A stretch of DNA of 29,661 bases from Treponema sp. (GTDB lineage: Bacteria > Spirochaetota > Spirochaetia > Treponematales > Rectinemataceae). The notes under the pieces are model-generated. The model did not search any database, had not been told where the DNA came from, and saw nothing but the letters and a program-made list of their open reading frames with translations. Location of the stretch: contig JAAYWE010000065.1 of NCBI GenBank assembly GCA_012516755.1, forward strand, positions 1 through 29,661. The letters run 5' to 3'. This document shows, one piece after another, positions 16,105 to 24,220 of the stretch. The translations under genes and the position numbers were made by a program. Position 1 is the first letter of the stretch; every line of letters begins with the position of its first letter.

Positions 16105-17001
16105 ATGGATGCGCGACTTTTGGACTACCTTGATTATCTCGCTTCTGTAAGAGGCCTTTCGATTAGAACAGTCGAAGCATATAGGCGAGATCTCGCGAAG
16201 TACGAGATATTTCTCGAAGGAAAGGACCTGGATGAGGCGGATGCAAGTGATATTAGAACATTTGCCGGTACTCTTGTGATGGAGAAGAGAGCTGCATCAT
16301 CTATCAACAGGGCTTTATCTGCGGTACGCGGCTTTTATAGATATTGGATGAAGTTTCATAAAAAAGGAAAAGATCCTGCACGAGAAGTAGAAAATGTTAC
16401 GGTGGGAAGAACTCTTCCATCATTTCTTTTTGAAGAAGAGATCAATAGTCTTCTTGACGGTTTAGGGGGAGATACTTTTCTGGATGTGAGGGACAGGGCT
16501 CTTTTGGAGGTTATGTATTCCACGGGCAGTCGCGTTTCGGAGCTATGTGGTATGCGACTTTCGAGATTGAACACGAACAACTGCACGATCCGAGTAAAAG
16601 GCAAGGGTTCTAAGGAGCGTCTTGTATTCCTATGCGATGCAGCGAATACAGCGCTCGGCCAATATCTGCCTTATAGAGCGGCAATTCTTCGAAAATATGG
16701 CATCGAAGAACATGATAGGATCTTTGTCAATTCGAGAGGTCGCCCATTGAGTTCTCGTGGTGTTGAAAAGATAGTCGAAAATCGACGTCTCAAAGCTGGC
16801 ATCAGAAAACACCTGACGCCCCACACATTTCGCCATAGCTTTGCCACTCATTTAGTAGCTGCTGGGGCTGACATGCGCGTTGTACAAGAGATGCTCGGTC
16901 ATTCGAATATCTCGACCACACAGGTTTATGCTCATGTCGACATGGAGCGATTGCGTCGGGTTTATGAGCAGGCGCATCCTCACGGTTCAAAGACCAAATA
17001 A
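16105..17001 (+). CDS. xerC: Tyrosine recombinase, XerC-like
   Basis: A 298-residue Xer-type recombinase with all catalytic residues: R143 in GSRVSELCG, K167 in KGKGSKERL, H240 and R243 in HTFRHSFATH, H266 in LGHSNISTTQ, and nucleophile Y275 in QVYAHVD. The N-terminal SAM-like domain spans about 1-95. It starts 3 nt after topA and is followed 17 nt later by hslV. The order xerC-hslV-hslU is widespread (the codV-clpQ-clpY block of Firmicutes), which supports the XerC label. Together with the protein at 11932 it probably forms the XerCD pair that acts at dif; no dif site was recognised in the window. Confidence 0.88.
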   Translation: MDARLLDYLDYLASVRGLSIRTVEAYRRDLAKYEIFLEGKDLDEADASDIRTFAGTLVMEKRAASSINRALSAVRGFYRYWMKFHKKGKDPAREVENVTVGRTLPSFLFEEEINSLLDGLGGDTFLDVRDRALLEVMYSTGSRVSELCGMRLSRLNTNNCTIRVKGKGSKERLVFLCDAANTALGQYLPYRAAILRKYGIEEHDRIFVNSRGRPLSSRGVEKIVENRRLKAGIRKHLTPHTFRHSFATHLVAAGADMRVVQEMLGHSNISTTQVYAHVDMERLRRVYEQAHPHGSKTK

Positions 17002-17018
17002 GAGAAAGAGAGGGAAAT

Positions 17019-17609
17019 ATGGAACTGCATGCAACAACGATACTGGCTGTCAGAAAAGATGGACATGTTGCAATGGCCGGTGATGGCCAGGTTACGATGA
17101 ATAACACTGTGCTCAAGAGCAATGCTCGCAAAATACGGACAATCTATAATGGGAAAGTTCTGTGTGGTTTTGCAGGAGCTACAGCTGACGCCTTTACCCT
17201 ATTTGAACATTTCGAAGCCAAAGTGCAGGAGTATGGTGGCGATCTGACCAGGGCTTCGGTTGAGTTGGCAAAAGACTGGCGCACGGATCGTGTACTTCGC
17301 AGGCTGGAGGCTATGCTCTTGGTTGCGGACCAATCCAAGATGTTTTTGCTTTCCGGAACAGGAGATGTGGTGGAACCAAGCGAAGATGCCATTGCGATAG
17401 GTTCAGGAGGCAGCTATGCATACGCTGCCGCAATTGCTTACCTCGATGCTTCTCGCAGAATGAAAGAAGCAGCAAAATCCACCCCGGGCGAGGATACGGG
17501 AATGCTCCCAGATAGCTTCTCCGCTCGCGAGATCGCGGAACGAAGCCTAAAGATCGCCTCAAGTATATGCATATATACGAATGATCAGATTATCGTGGAG
17601 GAGATATGA
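17019..17609 (+). CDS. hslV: ATP-dependent protease peptidase subunit HslV
   Basis: HslV (ClpQ) is the threonine peptidase of the HslUV protease. The N-terminus reads MELHATTILAVR; removal of five residues would expose the catalytic Thr6. AGDGQVTM, a GFAGATADAFTLFE segment, LAKDWRTDR, AIGSGGSYA and ICIYTN confirm the family. The protein has 196 residues against the usual 175-180; about 20 extra residues sit around 148-170, before SAREIAERSLKIA, and would be a surface insertion. ATG 17019 has AGGG (17011-17014) 4 nt upstream. The stop overlaps the hslU start (ATGA), so the two subunits are likely made together. Confidence 0.97.
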   Translation: MELHATTILAVRKDGHVAMAGDGQVTMNNTVLKSNARKIRTIYNGKVLCGFAGATADAFTLFEHFEAKVQEYGGDLTRASVELAKDWRTDRVLRRLEAMLLVADQSKMFLLSGTGDVVEPSEDAIAIGSGGSYAYAAAIAYLDASRRMKEAAKSTPGEDTGMLPDSFSAREIAERSLKIASSICIYTNDQIIVEEI

Positions 17610-18973
17610 TTATAGAGAAAGATGCGCTTACTCCCCATAAAATCGTCGAAGAACTAGACCGGTATATCGTCGGCCAGGAAAAAGCAAAAAAGGCCGTAGC
17701 CATTGCATTGCGCAATCGAATTCGGCGACAATGTCTTCCTCCAGAAATCCGGGAAGAGATTGCTCCAAAGAATATTCTTATGATCGGCCCCACCGGGGTG
17801 GGAAAAACCGAAATTGCTCGTCGGCTCGCCAAGCTCTGTAATGCGCCTTTTCTTAAGATCGAAGCCACAAAATACACGGAAGTTGGCTATGTAGGTCGGG
17901 ATGTCGAATCTATGGTCCGAGATTTGATGGCAGCAGCCGTATCGATGGTCAAAGAGGAAATGGACTCCCAAGTCGCGACTGAAGCGAAGAGGCGCGCAGA
18001 AGAAAGACTTTTGGATATTTTGCTCCCAGGCCTGGCAAAATCTGATGAGCCTATTGGGCAATCTCAAGCAACATTGATAATTCCTAATTCCGGAATGGAA
18101 ACCAAAGAAAAATTCCGCACTCTCTTAAAAGAAGGCAAACTAAATTCGCGACAAATTGAAATTACGGTGCCCGCTCAGGGCCCACAAATTGAGCTCTTTG
18201 CTGGGACGCAGTTCGAAGAGATGAATATCGCTTTGGGCGGGCTGCAAGGCTTATTTGGTGGTAGCAAAAAGAAAAAGACGGTTAGTGTCGCAGAAGCCTT
18301 ACCTATTCTTGAAGCCGAAGAAAAAGAACATCTTGTAGATCAGGAGAAGGTTGTCCAGGAGGCTCGTCGACGCACTCAGGAGTTGGGCATCATTTTCATA
18401 GATGAGATGGATAAGATTGCGAACCGTGATGCTAGAGGCTCTTCGGGCATAGATGTCTCAAGAGAAGGAGTCCAGCGAGATCTTTTACCCATCGTCGAAG
18501 GGACGACCGTCAACACAAAATGGGGACCAATCGATACAACTCATATTTTATTCATTGGAGCTGGAGCCTTCACTGTGGCTAAACCTCAGGACCTCATACC
18601 GGAGCTGCAAGGGCGCTTCCCAATTAGGGTAGAGTTAGACGCTTTGACTGGCGATGATTTCGTGAGAATACTCACCGAGCCTAAGAACGCTCTTGTAACC
18701 CAGTATATTCAACTCCTGAGCACGGAAGATGTACAGCTTGAGTTCAATGGGGATGCTATTGCAAGAATTGCCGAGATCGCCGCCGCAGCCAATAGGCAAA
18801 GCGAGAACATAGGTGCGCGGCGCCTTCAGACGGTAATGGAAAGGCTCTTAGAAGACATTTCTTTCGATGCCGACAAGCATACAAGCACAAAAGTTGTCAT
18901 CGATAGAGCATACGTGGACGAACGCTTTAAGGACTACGTCCAACAGCAGGATTTGAGCAAGTATATCCTTTAA
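17606..18973 (+). CDS. hslU: HslUV ATPase subunit HslU
   Basis: HslU (ClpY) is the AAA+ unfoldase that feeds HslV. The 455 residues contain the N-terminal VGQEKAKKAVAIALRN region, Walker A GPTGVGKT (61-68), EATKYTEVGYVGRDVESMVRDL, an intermediate I domain (about 110-240), Walker B IIFIDEMDKIA (near 260), the sensor and arginine-finger region with ELQGRFPIRVEL, and the C-terminal region that docks into HslV. ATG 17606 overlaps the hslV stop by 4 nt, with GGAGGAG upstream. The sigma-factor gene starts 24 nt after its stop. In Borrelia, as I recall, hslVU is directly followed by the flgB flagellar operon; here it is not. Confidence 0.97.
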   Translation: MIIEKDALTPHKIVEELDRYIVGQEKAKKAVAIALRNRIRRQCLPPEIREEIAPKNILMIGPTGVGKTEIARRLAKLCNAPFLKIEATKYTEVGYVGRDVESMVRDLMAAAVSMVKEEMDSQVATEAKRRAEERLLDILLPGLAKSDEPIGQSQATLIIPNSGMETKEKFRTLLKEGKLNSRQIEITVPAQGPQIELFAGTQFEEMNIALGGLQGLFGGSKKKKTVSVAEALPILEAEEKEHLVDQEKVVQEARRRTQELGIIFIDEMDKIANRDARGSSGIDVSREGVQRDLLPIVEGTTVNTKWGPIDTTHILFIGAGAFTVAKPQDLIPELQGRFPIRVELDALTGDDFVRILTEPKNALVTQYIQLLSTEDVQLEFNGDAIARIAEIAAAANRQSENIGARRLQTVMERLLEDISFDADKHTSTKVVIDRAYVDERFKDYVQQQDLSKYIL

Positions 18974-18996
18974 CGGAAAAAGGGAAAGGGCGGATC

Positions 18997-19776
18997 ATGG
19001 ACTATGCAACATTAGAAGAAGATCGTTTATGGGAGCTTTACCGACGGACTGAAGATATCCATATCCGCAATGAGATCATCATGCGCTATGCCCCCCTTGT
19101 GAAGTATGTCGCAGGAAAAGTATCTGTGACTTTGCCCTCGATGGTGGAATATCGAGACCTTGTCGGTTATGGAACATTTGGGCTTTTTGATGCAATAGAA
19201 AAATTCGATCCAAACAAGAATGTAAAATTTAAGACTTATGCGGTCACACGGATACGTGGAGCCATCTATGATCATCTCAGAGAACTGGATTGGGTTCCTC
19301 GTTCCATTCGTCGAAAGACGAAGCAGATAGAGCGCGCTATCGCTGAATTGGAGAGTCAGCTCGGCCGACCCGCCACCGATGAAGAAATAGCAAAGGAGAT
19401 GGGGATAGATTGCAAAGAACTCTTGAAGATAATGTCTAAAGTGGCGTCTTCTTCGATTCTTTCTCTGCATGAGATCTGGCCAATTAATTCCGAAGCGGAG
19501 GGATATACTATAGAAGATTCTCTCGAATCGACGCGACTTGAAAATCCAGACTTGGTGCTCGAACGCGAGGAAATTCGAAGAGTCATATTTGAGGCTCTCC
19601 AGGAGTTGCCCGAAAAGGAGAAAAAAGTCATGGTCCTATACTACTATGAGAATCTGACTTTACGCGAAATAGGCAAGATACTTGAGGTAACAGAATCTAG
19701 GGTGAGCCAACTCCATACCAAGGCCATATTACGCCTTCGTGCCAAACTATCGAATAAAAAACGAGGCATAATATAG
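18997..19776 (+). CDS. RNA polymerase sigma factor, FliA/WhiG (sigma28) family
   Basis: A 259-residue sigma factor with regions 2, 3 and 4. Region 2 includes the RYAPLVKYVAGKV and DLVGYGTFGLFDAIEKFDP segments and KFKTYAVTRIRGAI. DHLRELDWVPRSIRRK is a hallmark of the FliA/WhiG group and differs from housekeeping sigma factors. Region 3 contains PATDEEIAKEMG, and region 4 ends with LTLREIGKILEVTESRVSQLHTKAI. In motile bacteria this family transcribes late flagellar and chemotaxis genes; WhiG-type members control differentiation. No flagellar gene lies in the window, so its regulon cannot be inferred here. It follows hslU by 24 nt, probably in the same transcript, and converges with the response regulator gene. 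Confidence 0.93.
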   Translation: MDYATLEEDRLWELYRRTEDIHIRNEIIMRYAPLVKYVAGKVSVTLPSMVEYRDLVGYGTFGLFDAIEKFDPNKNVKFKTYAVTRIRGAIYDHLRELDWVPRSIRRKTKQIERAIAELESQLGRPATDEEIAKEMGIDCKELLKIMSKVASSSILSLHEIWPINSEAEGYTIEDSLESTRLENPDLVLEREEIRRVIFEALQELPEKEKKVMVLYYYENLTLREIGKILEVTESRVSQLHTKAILRLRAKLSNKKRGII

Positions 19777-19807
19777 CCAGTATGCTCATATTGTATCAAG
19801 GATCTTA

Positions 19808-21208
19808 TCAATTCTCTGTTTCTTCTCTCGGGTTGGAAGACACCGAAGAGTTGGCTTCTTGTTTTCCAATCCCATATTGCGCTATTTTCTGATAAAGCGT
19901 CTTTCGGCCTATTTTAAGTATCTCGGCAGCCTTAGACTTATTTCCTCCTACAAGAGCAAGCGTTTCAGAAATGATAATCCGTTCGGCTTCTTCCAGAGAT
20001 GAAAAGGCCGGTATGCTGATTGTGCGAGCTTCTCCGCTCGAGCGCGGCCCCGGAGGAAGGTCATCGAGCGTTATCAGCTTACCGGAGGCCATAACCACTG
20101 CGCTTTCGATGCAATTTCTCAGCTCTCTGACATTTCCTGGCCAGTCGTAGGCGTAGAGAGCCTGTCTGACTCTTGGATCGAAACCCTCGATCTGTTTGCC
20201 ATTCTCATCTGCAAACTCTCTCAAAAAAGCCATAGCGAGAAGCGGAATATCTTCTCTGCGTTCGCGCAATGGAGGCACATGGATGTTGACTACATTCAGG
20301 CGATAATATAGGTCTTCTCTAAAGCGGCCTTCGGTGATCTCTCTTTTGAGGTCTCGGTTGGTGGCAGCGATCAATCTAACATCGACTTCTATAGTCTCTT
20401 CGCCGCCAACTCTTTCGAATTTTCGCTCTTGAAGAACACGCAGAATCTTGATCTGCACATTCTGATTGATTTCGCCAATTTCATCGAGGAAAAGCGTTCC
20501 TCCGTCAGCCATTTCGAAGCGTCCTCGTTTTCTGCCGGTCGCACCCGTAAAAGCGCCTTTTTCATGTCCGAAGAGCTCGCTTTCGAGAAGACTCTCGGCG
20601 AGAGCAGCGCAGTGCACCTTTATAAAAGGCTTGTCTCTGCGTGGTGATAAGTTGTGAATCGCGTCGGCTACAAGTTCTTTTCCGACGCCCGATTCGCCTG
20701 TTATTAATACGCTTGCTTTGGTTGGGGCTACTTTGCGTATGAGGTCGAAAATGCGTTTTATGGAGGGGGCTTTACCAATGATGTAGCTCCGAGCTCGCTG
20801 GCTTTCGACTTCTGCCTTTAGCTCGATGTTGGTTCGATAGAGCTCTCTTGTCTCCAGAGCGCGGCGGACAAGATTGATTAGATGATCGGTATTTGGTGGT
20901 TTGGCGATGAAATCGAAAGCGCCTTCTCTCATTGCCTCCACGGCCTTGTCGACACTACCATGAGCCGTGAGTATTATCACAGGTATGCCCGGATGTGTGC
21001 TAACAATGTACTGCAGAAGATCGAGACCGCTCATCCTTCCCATTTTGTAATCGGTTATGACTACATCGATATCTTCCTTATCGACGATCATCTTTCCCTC
21101 TAAGCCATCCTTTGCAGTTTTTACATCGTAGCCTTCCAGGGAAAAAAGCTGGGCGAGTCCTTCGCGTATGTTGATCTCATCATCTACAACCAACAGTGTT
21201 GCTCGCAT
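19808..21208 (-). CDS. Sigma54-dependent response regulator, NtrC/AtoC-type
   Basis: A 466-residue three-domain activator. The receiver domain (1-120) has the DD pair at 9-10, phosphoacceptor D53 in ITDYKM, and the conserved lysine in FIAKPP. The AAA+ domain (about 140-380) has Walker A GESGVGKE, the sigma54-contacting GAFTGA loop, GGTLFLDEIGE, and WPGNVRELRN. A Fis-type helix-turn-helix (GNKSKAAEILKIGRKTLYQKI) ends the protein. The start codon directly follows the kinase stop (TAGATG), so the pair forms one two-component system. Target promoters are unknown; I saw no clear -24/-12 element in the window. Treponema has a similar pair annotated AtoC/AtoS, and the signal there is also unclear. 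Confidence 0.95.
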   Translation of the reverse strand: MRATLLVVDDEINIREGLAQLFSLEGYDVKTAKDGLEGKMIVDKEDIDVVITDYKMGRMSGLDLLQYIVSTHPGIPVIILTAHGSVDKAVEAMREGAFDFIAKPPNTDHLINLVRRALETRELYRTNIELKAEVESQRARSYIIGKAPSIKRIFDLIRKVAPTKASVLITGESGVGKELVADAIHNLSPRRDKPFIKVHCAALAESLLESELFGHEKGAFTGATGRKRGRFEMADGGTLFLDEIGEINQNVQIKILRVLQERKFERVGGEETIEVDVRLIAATNRDLKREITEGRFREDLYYRLNVVNIHVPPLRERREDIPLLAMAFLREFADENGKQIEGFDPRVRQALYAYDWPGNVRELRNCIESAVVMASGKLITLDDLPPGPRSSGEARTISIPAFSSLEEAERIIISETLALVGGNKSKAAEILKIGRKTLYQKIAQYGIGKQEANSSVSSNPREETEN

Positions 21209-22402
21209 CTATTCCTCCATCTCCGAGCCTTCAATTTGTAGACCATCTTCCCAAGGTGGTAGCGATTTTTGCTCAGGTTGAGGTATAGGCAAATGGATTG
21301 TAAAGGTTGATCCTTTTGATGGCTTGGATTCCACGGTGATTTCGCCATTGTGTTCTTTTATGATCTTGAATGTGATCGTAAGCCCTAGGCCTGTACCACT
21401 TTCCTTTGTAGTAAAATAAGGTTCGAATATCTTGGCAAGGAGTTCTTCAGGAATTCCGATGCCTGTATCGGAAATAGATATTTGAAGTTCGTCGTGCCTT
21501 GTCACGGCAGAGATAGTAAGAGTTCCACCATTAGGCATGGCTGCAATAGCGTTCTTGACAATATTGAGCAGAGCCTGCTTGAGATGCTTAGGGTCTATCA
21601 TAACTTCAGGAAGATTATCTTCGAATTCGCACACGATATTGATATGATGGACAGAGGCCTCATTGCCCATTATTTCAACAACTTCCTTGATAACATCTTC
21701 AACACGATTACGAATGAGCGTTATATCCATGGGACGAACGGCAAATAGAAAATCGACTACAATCGAATTGAGTCGATCTATTTCCTGCTCAACTAAAGAA
21801 ATGTTATGAAAGATAGGCTCTGTTTTTTTGGCACAATTCTTTTCGAGTATGCGTCGAATAATGCCAAGCTGAATTCGGATCGAGGCAAGGGGGTTCTTTA
21901 TCTCATGCGCGACTCCAGCCGCTAGGGTTGTAAGAGCAGCCAAGCTTTCTGCCCTACGGAGCTGAGCTTCGCGGCGGCGCTTTTCTGTAATGTCCTCGAT
22001 GTGAATTAGGTTGCCCGCTATTTTTCCTTCCGATACCAGCGCAGATATGCTGATGGATAACAGCCTCGTCCCTCCAGGCCTGCTGATAGAGAGTTCGTGA
22101 TTCAATATATTCTTTTCGGATGAAAGGGCTTCTTGGATAAAATCAGCTAGATTGTCGTCATCGAGCTGTTCCCAAAGTACAACTTCTTGTGCCCATGATA
22201 CGATTCTTGTGATTTTTTCTGCCGAGCGATTTATAAAGAGCGGTTTGTGGGCTAGATCGCATACGATGATCCCATCGAGCGTAGAATTTAGGGCAGATTC
22301 ATAGATCGAGTTCTCTGCTAATAGGTTTCTTACTATCTGTTTGAGACCCTCCGGAGGAATACGATCGATTCGCTTAAGAGTGTTTTCATATGCGGCTTTC
22401 AT
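21209..22402 (-). CDS. Cytosolic PAS-domain sensor histidine kinase (NtrB/AtoS-like)
   Basis: A 397-residue sensor kinase without membrane segments. A PAS domain (about 35-140) precedes the HisKA domain with phosphoacceptor H166 in GVAHEIKNPL, and a HATPase domain with the N box (LLNIVKNAIAAM), SDTGIGIP and TGLGL. It likely phosphorylates the adjacent NtrC-type regulator in response to a cytosolic signal that cannot be read from sequence. ATG 22402 is preferred because GGAGAG lies 4 nt upstream, inside the holB end. A TTG 11 codons earlier (22435) is in frame but has no good ribosome binding site. The overlap with holB is 17 nt. Confidence 0.93.
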   Translation of the reverse strand: MKAAYENTLKRIDRIPPEGLKQIVRNLLAENSIYESALNSTLDGIIVCDLAHKPLFINRSAEKITRIVSWAQEVVLWEQLDDDNLADFIQEALSSEKNILNHELSISRPGGTRLLSISISALVSEGKIAGNLIHIEDITEKRRREAQLRRAESLAALTTLAAGVAHEIKNPLASIRIQLGIIRRILEKNCAKKTEPIFHNISLVEQEIDRLNSIVVDFLFAVRPMDITLIRNRVEDVIKEVVEIMGNEASVHHINIVCEFEDNLPEVMIDPKHLKQALLNIVKNAIAAMPNGGTLTISAVTRHDELQISISDTGIGIPEELLAKIFEPYFTTKESGTGLGLTITFKIIKEHNGEITVESKPSKGSTFTIHLPIPQPEQKSLPPWEDGLQIEGSEMEE

Positions 22403-23690
22403 ACTGCTCTCCAAGTATATCGGCAAATGCTTCAAGCATGAGTTCTGGCGACCGATTCAATGTACGATATTGCATGTTCATCTCCCTCAGCTTGGAAAAG
22501 AGGCGATCTACATACATGATAAGAGAAGGGCTCGAGCTTGGATCAGCAGCTATATGCGCCAGATGCTGTGAAACCGCTCTCATGAACACGAGAAATGAAT
22601 TAGCGAATCTAGAATTCTTGGCACCAAAGGCATTCGTTTTGTCTGACACTTGGCGAAGAATCGATAGAGCGGAGACATTCTCACATTGCGCCATGGAGGC
22701 AAGTTCAATAGCATATTTTCCACTCAATCCAGGATTCTCTTTCATGGTTTTTCCAAGCAAAGCACCTATAAATAAGGCTGCATCTCGGGTGGCGACCTTA
22801 GGTGGATAAGGGCTCTTATTCTGAAAGAATTCACTTATGCTGTTAATGTTTTGCAGGTCTTCATCTACATGAAATAGACGAGAGATGATTTCGCGCGCTT
22901 GATCACCCGTTCGAGAGTCAAACGATATGAGCCTTGATCTTGAAAGAATGGTTGCAATGACAGCAGCGCGGCGAGATGAAGTCAGAATAAAACGAACTGT
23001 CTCTGGAGGCTCTTCTAGAATCTTGAGCATTGCGTTTCGCGCACTTTCATTAGCGGCATCGGCATTTTGAATTATGATCATTTTGGTTTTTGCAGATGGC
23101 GCAAGCACTGCCCATGAAATCATGTTTCTGATCATAAAAACTGGAATACCATATGGTACCAGAGATTCTAGTCCAGCTGCCGCATTTATGGCATTTTCTA
23201 CCGCTACAGTCAGGGCGTGATTTTTTTTCTTCAACACAAGTTCAGAAATCTCTTGTATCAGCTCCTCGCAGGTTTCTATGGATGGTATAGCCTTTGATAG
23301 TCTTGCTTCTTCTCCCTGCCAAAGAACTGAATCAAAGCGTTTTAGGAGTTTCCTTATCGAGCGCACAAAGGCATAATATGAAGTCAGGCCAGGCTTGCCG
23401 ATCAGGTATTCTCCTGTAACGATGGTTTCCTGGGCGAATTCTCTAGGCCCAAAGAGCAAAAGGTCGGGATGCATAAGGTTTCTATGACAACGACATTGTG
23501 TACATTCGCAATTCCATTCCGCTTCTTTTTCGCAAGAAAGAACACGAGCGCATTCAAGGGCTGCTGTCAGCTTTCCGGATCCGGCAGGACCAACAAAGAG
23601 AAGGGCGGGTGGCACCTTCTTTTCCTTTGCCAGCGAAACAAGCTGTTCTAAAGCATGTTCTTGAAAAAGCAGGTTCTCAAACATGATCAT
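22386..23690 (-). CDS. holB: DNA polymerase III delta prime subunit-like clamp-loader protein
   Basis: A clamp-loader subunit of the DnaX/HolB family, 434 residues (E. coli delta prime has 334). Walker A GPAGSGKL lies at 34-41. A cysteine module (C53, C61, C63, C66, C68) followed by HPD matches the zinc finger of gamma/delta prime proteins, and NAMLKILEEPPETVRF is a strong family signature. The SRC motif reads SRS. A lysine-rich, helical insertion at about 105-175 accounts for most of the extra length. It is not DnaX, since it lacks the long tau-type C-terminus and the context differs. ATG 23690 overlaps the cvpA stop by 4 nt. Delta prime is the likely role; whether it hydrolyses ATP is unclear. 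Confidence 0.85.
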   Translation of the reverse strand: MIMFENLLFQEHALEQLVSLAKEKKVPPALLFVGPAGSGKLTAALECARVLSCEKEAEWNCECTQCRCHRNLMHPDLLLFGPREFAQETIVTGEYLIGKPGLTSYYAFVRSIRKLLKRFDSVLWQGEEARLSKAIPSIETCEELIQEISELVLKKKNHALTVAVENAINAAAGLESLVPYGIPVFMIRNMISWAVLAPSAKTKMIIIQNADAANESARNAMLKILEEPPETVRFILTSSRRAAVIATILSRSRLISFDSRTGDQAREIISRLFHVDEDLQNINSISEFFQNKSPYPPKVATRDAALFIGALLGKTMKENPGLSGKYAIELASMAQCENVSALSILRQVSDKTNAFGAKNSRFANSFLVFMRAVSQHLAHIAADPSSSPSLIMYVDRLFSKLREMNMQYRTLNRSPELMLEAFADILGEQYESRI

Positions 23691-24220
23691 TTGCCTTTGG
23701 GCTTCTGCTTAAGGATTGGCATATCCATATCCTTTAGCATTGGGCTCAGAGTTCCACCTATGGCGGGTTCGACGATTGGTCCCAAAAGTTTTACATAGAG
23801 CGAATTGGAGAGTATTGCCTTTGCGTCTACAATAGGCTGTATCTCCAGAATAACAATAAAGAGACCCACAACAATAAAACCTTCCGCAACACCCAGAATA
23901 AGGCCTAGGATTCTATCGAGTATGTCAAGGTTGGATGCCTCGAGCCCTTGGCGAAGCATGCGCTCTATGATCTTCATGAGAAGAAACCCTGCTATGAAGC
24001 AAAGAATAAAGGCGATGATATACTGAGCTTGATAAGGAAGTTTGTCGGCGTTGATCTTCGGCAATATCTGCAGGATGACAGTGTTTGAAAGCAATAAGCC
24101 AGCAAGGATTCCCAATGCGATGGAAGCTACAGATAGAATCTCATGGATAAAGCCTCTAACAAAGCAACGTGCTGCGAGTATTATTACAATCCCGCTAAAA
24201 ACCCAGTCTATTGTACTCAT
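23687..24220 (-). CDS. cvpA: CvpA family membrane protein
   Basis: A 177-residue polytopic protein with four predicted membrane segments and a short polar C-terminal tail. The first 40 residues (DWVFSGIVII then RGFIHEILSVAS) match the start of the CvpA/colicin V production family (PF02674), whose biochemical role is not settled. LDRILGLILGVAEG in the second half is also typical. ATG 24220 is chosen: AAGGA lies 6 nt upstream, and the codon overlaps the murG stop as ATGA. An ATG six codons earlier (24238) has no good ribosome binding site. It is encoded between murG and holB, each overlapping by 4 nt. Confidence 0.88.
   Translation of the reverse strand: MSTIDWVFSGIVIILAARCFVRGFIHEILSVASIALGILAGLLLSNTVILQILPKINADKLPYQAQYIIAFILCFIAGFLLMKIIERMLRQGLEASNLDILDRILGLILGVAEGFIVVGLFIVILEIQPIVDAKAILSNSLYVKLLGPIVEPAIGGTLSPMLKDMDMPILKQKPKGK

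Noticed and set aside
17564..17575. Palindrome TATATGCATATA near the end of hslV
   Set aside because: It lies in codons for the conserved ICIYTN motif of HslV, so coding constraint explains it.
19777..19807. Bidirectional terminator between the convergent sigma-factor and response-regulator genes
   Set aside because: Only 31 bp lie between the stops, and I could not find a stem followed by a T-run on either strand.
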